NCBI GenBank assembly: GCA_012513235.1
Contig: JAAZCO010000079.1
Location: 1-8,277, forward strand
Source: Gammaproteobacteria bacterium
Lineage (GTDB): Bacteria > Pseudomonadota > Gammaproteobacteria > Pseudomonadales > Pseudomonadaceae
DNA: 8,277 bases
Direction of reading: 5' to 3'
The notes below the pieces were generated by a model. The model had not been told where the DNA came from. It saw only the letters and a list, made by a program, of their open reading frames with translations, and did no database searches. Shown in pieces: positions 6,704 to 8,277 of this stretch. Positions within the stretch are counted from its first letter, which is position 1. Every line of letters begins with the position of its first letter. The position numbers and the translations under genes were made by a program.

Positions 6704-6773
6704 GTCTTCGCGAGAAGACTAGCGACGCAGCAACCCATCTTCCAGCACCGCGTGCAAGGCAAGATGGATTGCT
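6704..6773. repeat. Composite palindromic element behind cysH
   Basis: Two inverted repeats start 2 bases after the cysH stop. The first is GTCTTC-GCGA-GAAGAC (6704-6719), a perfect 6-bp stem with a GNRA-type loop. The second has 13-bp arms with one mismatch (6729-6741 and 6761-6773; core CCATCTT/AAGATGG), enclosing a small GCAC-CGC-GTGC hairpin (6745-6755). Only TTTAC follows on the plus strand, so it is a poor intrinsic terminator. Its look recalls dispersed intergenic palindromes of proteobacteria carrying a GCAATCCA-type arm; that resemblance is from memory. Confidence 0.5.
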
Positions 6774-6874
6774 TTACTAAGTTAGCAAAGACTCATTAAC
6801 GTATTTCGCACAGACTGATCATTCTATTAGGATGGCCTATATTTCATAGTATTTTCCAATCCCATCACACTATC

Positions 6875-6899
6875 GCGCCAAGCTGGTTATACTTGGCGC
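6875..6899. repeat. Perfect 8-bp inverted repeat upstream of the RIO kinase
   Basis: GCGCCAAG (6875-6882) and CTTGGCGC (6892-6899) are exact reverse complements with a 9-base spacer. Neither strand has a T run after it, so it is not an intrinsic terminator. Arm length and spacing could suit a dimeric repressor site or an mRNA leader hairpin, depending on which promoter is used. Confidence 0.55.
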
Positions 6900-6924
6900 A
6901 CAATGCGAGCTGCTGGGTCTTTAC

Positions 6925-6954
6925 TCGACAGCTAAGTAAGCTAATTTTTATTTT
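6925..6954 (+). promoter_or_regulatory. Possible sigma-70 promoter of the RIO kinase gene
   Basis: TCGACA (5 of 6 matches to TTGACA) at 6925-6930, 18 bases, then TATTTT (4 of 6) at 6949-6954. Transcription would start about 13 bases before the ATG, just ahead of the GGGAG ribosome site. The very short leader makes this tentative. Confidence 0.35.
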
Positions 6955-6974
6955 GCTATTGATTTGGGAGCCCT

Positions 6975-7835
6975 ATGAAAACCCCTGCACGCTTAATCCC
7001 CCTCGTTGAAGACGGGCTGATTGATGAGGTGTTACGCCCCCTAATGAACGGCAAAGAAGCCGTAGTCTATGTGGTGCGCAGCGGTGATGATATTCGTTGT
7101 GCCAAAGTCTACAAAGACATGGACAAACGCAGCTTTAAAAAAGCCTCGCTGTACCGCGAAGGCCGCAAGTCCGGCAACAGCCGCCGCTCGCGCGCCATGG
7201 AAAAAGGCTCTAAGTTTGGCCGCGAACAAGCAGAAGAAGCCTGGCAGAACGCTGAAGTGGACGCCCTGTATCGCCTCGCCGCTGCTGGCGTGCGCGTACC
7301 TGAGCCTTACGGCTGCTTTGATGGCGTGTTACTGATGGAACTGGTCACTTTACCCAACGGTGAAGTTGCGCCCCGCCTGAACGACGTCAGCATGGATGCT
7401 GAGCAAGCCCGTAAAGATCACGCCACCCTGATGGAGTCGGTGAAACGCATGCTCTGTGTCGGCTTAGTGCATGGCGACTTATCTGAATTTAACGTACTGG
7501 TCGATGAGCATGGCCCGGTGATTATTGACCTGCCGCAAGCTGTGGATGCTGCTGCCAACAATAACGCCTTCTTTATGCTCAATCGCGACATCAATAATAT
7601 CACCCACTACTATGGCCAATACGCACTCGAACTATTGGAAACACGCTTTAGCCCAGAAATGTGGAGCTTGTACAAAGAAGGTAAGCTGGAGATGGACACC
7701 GTACTCACGGGTGAGTTTATCGAGCCTGAAGGTGAAGCCGATATTGATTCAGTGATGGCCGACATTCAAGCAGTACTCAGCGAAGAACGTGAGCGTGTCG
7801 CCCGCTTGAATGCTGAAGACTTTGACGATTACTAA
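6975..7835 (+). CDS. RIO1-like serine protein kinase (PA4780 family)
   Basis: An atypical protein kinase of the RIO family, 286 residues, like the Pseudomonas proteins annotated as PA4780 family. It has a short N-terminal lead, a nucleotide-binding turn NGKEAVVYVV (25-34), the ATP-anchoring lysine K44 in CAKVYK and a basic flexible stretch (about 51-82, rich in K, R and S) as in RIO1. The catalytic loop is LVHGDLSEFN (164-173) with D168 and N173, and the metal-binding aspartate is D185 in VIIDLPQAVD. The C-terminus is acidic (EDFDDY). Eukaryotic and archaeal RIO kinases act in ribosome maturation; the bacterial substrate is not known to me. The ATG at 6975 has GGGAG 4 bases upstream. The gene stands alone between non-coding gaps and ends before a strong terminator. 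Confidence 0.93.
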   Translation: MKTPARLIPLVEDGLIDEVLRPLMNGKEAVVYVVRSGDDIRCAKVYKDMDKRSFKKASLYREGRKSGNSRRSRAMEKGSKFGREQAEEAWQNAEVDALYRLAAAGVRVPEPYGCFDGVLLMELVTLPNGEVAPRLNDVSMDAEQARKDHATLMESVKRMLCVGLVHGDLSEFNVLVDEHGPVIIDLPQAVDAAANNNAFFMLNRDINNITHYYGQYALELLETRFSPEMWSLYKEGKLEMDTVLTGEFIEPEGEADIDSVMADIQAVLSEERERVARLNAEDFDDY

Positions 7836-7871
7836 GAAAACGCAGGCTGTTCTAAGCCATTTTCTGTAGCC

Positions 7872-7915
7872 AAAAAAAAGCTTCCGCTCGATATGCTCGA
7901 GAACGGAGGCTTTTT
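7872..7915. terminator. Strong bidirectional terminator behind the RIO kinase
   Basis: A long hairpin: outer arms AAGCTTCCG (7878-7886) and CGGAGGCTT (7904-7912), inner arms CTCGA (7887-7891) and TCGAG (7897-7901), a 5-base loop and a 2-base bulge. It has A8 on the left and TTTTT on the right. It can stop plus-strand transcripts from the kinase gene and, with eight T, minus-strand transcripts coming from the tRNA side. Confidence 0.9.
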
Positions 7916-8155
7916 CTTAAGACGGTTAGGCAATAGTCTATGCCAGCATTTTAGCAGCACCTGTTGCAGATGCATTGCGACATGTTGTCGCTGCGTGGCC
8001 TCTCTCGAGCGATGTTGCATACCCTTAATTAAACACCAACTGCACACTGCCCTTCCCTAGCTCGGCACACAGCCGCCGCTTTAAAGATCCGCACGCATGC
8101 GCCCGACGCAGTGAACGCACAAGCCAAGAACTCTACACAGCACTTTTCTATAGGC
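7916..8155. other. Non-coding gap between the kinase terminator and the tRNA terminator
   Basis: I see no gene. A small hairpin GCGACA-TGT-TGTCGC (7977-7991) and the short palindromes CTTTAAAG and CGCATGCG (about 8078-8100) are the only structure. A minus-strand reading frame over 7832-8047 runs through the terminator and has no family features. Confidence 0.4.
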
Positions 8156-8157
8156 AT

Positions 8158-8184
8158 AAAAAAACCCGCTACTGAGAGCGGGTT
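8158..8184 (-). terminator. Intrinsic terminator of tRNA-Leu
   Basis: On the minus strand AACCCGCT, loop CTCAGT, AGCGGGTT, then five more T (seven T in total). The 8-bp stem is perfect. It lies about 35 bases beyond the tRNA CCA end. Confidence 0.88.
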
Positions 8185-8190
8185 CTTCGT

Positions 8191-8213
8191 ACAAGCACTG
8201 GCGGTGTGCTTGT
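8191..8213 (-). repeat. Hairpin in the 3' trailer of tRNA-Leu
   Basis: ACAAGCAC (8191-8198) and GTGCTTGT (8206-8213) are perfect inverted repeats with a 7-base loop. They sit between the tRNA 3' end (8220) and the terminator. It may guide 3' processing of the tRNA precursor; that is inference. Confidence 0.6.
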
Positions 8214-8219
8214 TCTATA

Positions 8220-8277
8220 TGGTGCCCGGAGCCGGAATCGAACCGGCACGGTGTTACCACCGAGGGATTTTAAGTCC
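8220..8277 (-). tRNA. tRNA-Leu(UAA), 3' part; 5' part beyond the window
   Basis: Read on the minus strand, the window edge opens in the anticodon stem. The anticodon loop CTTAAAA gives anticodon UAA, which reads UUA. A long variable arm (CGGTG-GTAA-CACCG) follows, typical of class II leucine tRNAs. Next are the T arm GCCGG-TTCGAAT-CCGGC, the acceptor strand TCCGGGC, discriminator A and an encoded CCA (8222-8220). The acceptor strand implies a 5' end GCCCGGA, as in known bacterial tRNA-Leu(UAA). The D arm and acceptor 5' strand are outside the window. Confidence 0.95.

Larger units (their letters stand above)
6774..6974. other. Leader region of the RIO kinase gene
   Basis: No gene visible. 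It holds the inverted repeat at 6875-6899 and two weak plus-strand promoter candidates: TATATT at 6838-6843 with TGATCA 16 bases upstream, and TCGACA/TATTTT close to the gene. Confidence 0.4.

Noticed and set aside
7832..8047. Minus-strand reading frame of 71 codons
   Set aside because: It starts without a ribosome site, runs through the bidirectional terminator behind the kinase gene (giving a KKK/FFF-rich stretch) and shows no known domain.
8078..8100. Palindromes CTTTAAAG and CGCATGCG
   Set aside because: Eight-base palindromes are expected by chance at this length, and nothing nearby gives them context.
1..8277. CRISPR array, insertion sequence, phage or toxin-antitoxin genes
   Set aside because: No regularly spaced repeats, transposase or integrase motifs, or small paired genes with ribosome sites were seen.

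Overview
The window looks like ordinary chromosomal DNA from a gammaproteobacterium of the Pseudomonas lineage with moderate GC content. This rests on a ThrH protein very close to what I remember of the Pseudomonas aeruginosa enzyme, an iron-sulphur type CysH divergent from it, a Pseudomonas-type RIO1-like kinase and a CheV. No phage, insertion sequence, CRISPR array or toxin gene is visible.

Layout. On the minus strand, positions 2801 down to 1 hold a three-gene ABC exporter operon: periplasmic adaptor, FtsX/LolC-E-like permease, LolD/MacB-like ATPase. The genes overlap by 14 and 8 bases, and the ATPase is cut by the left edge. Upstream, also on the minus strand, are a CvfB-like S1-domain RNA-binding protein (3772-2936) and CheV (4840-3914), which has a candidate sigma-28 flagellar promoter. 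After a gap of about 290 bases comes thrH (5762-5145, GTG start) with a hairpin terminator behind it. thrH is divergent from cysH (5967-6701, plus strand). A 273-base gap with several inverted repeats leads to a RIO1-like kinase (6975-7835, plus strand), closed by a strong bidirectional terminator. The right edge cuts a tRNA-Leu(UAA) on the minus strand, which has its own terminator.

How the genes relate. The exporter is one functional unit, probably moving a hydrophobic or amphipathic substrate out of the inner membrane; no outer-membrane partner is in the window. CheV belongs to chemotaxis, ThrH to serine/homoserine phosphate metabolism, CysH to sulphate assimilation. The kinase and CvfB are regulatory proteins of unclear target. 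Apart from the exporter I see no common pathway.

I found no clear new multi-gene system. The items most worth checking are non-coding: the sigma-28-like promoter of cheV, an intrinsic terminator-like hairpin in the thrH leader, the palindromic element behind cysH, and the 8-bp inverted repeat in front of the RIO kinase gene.
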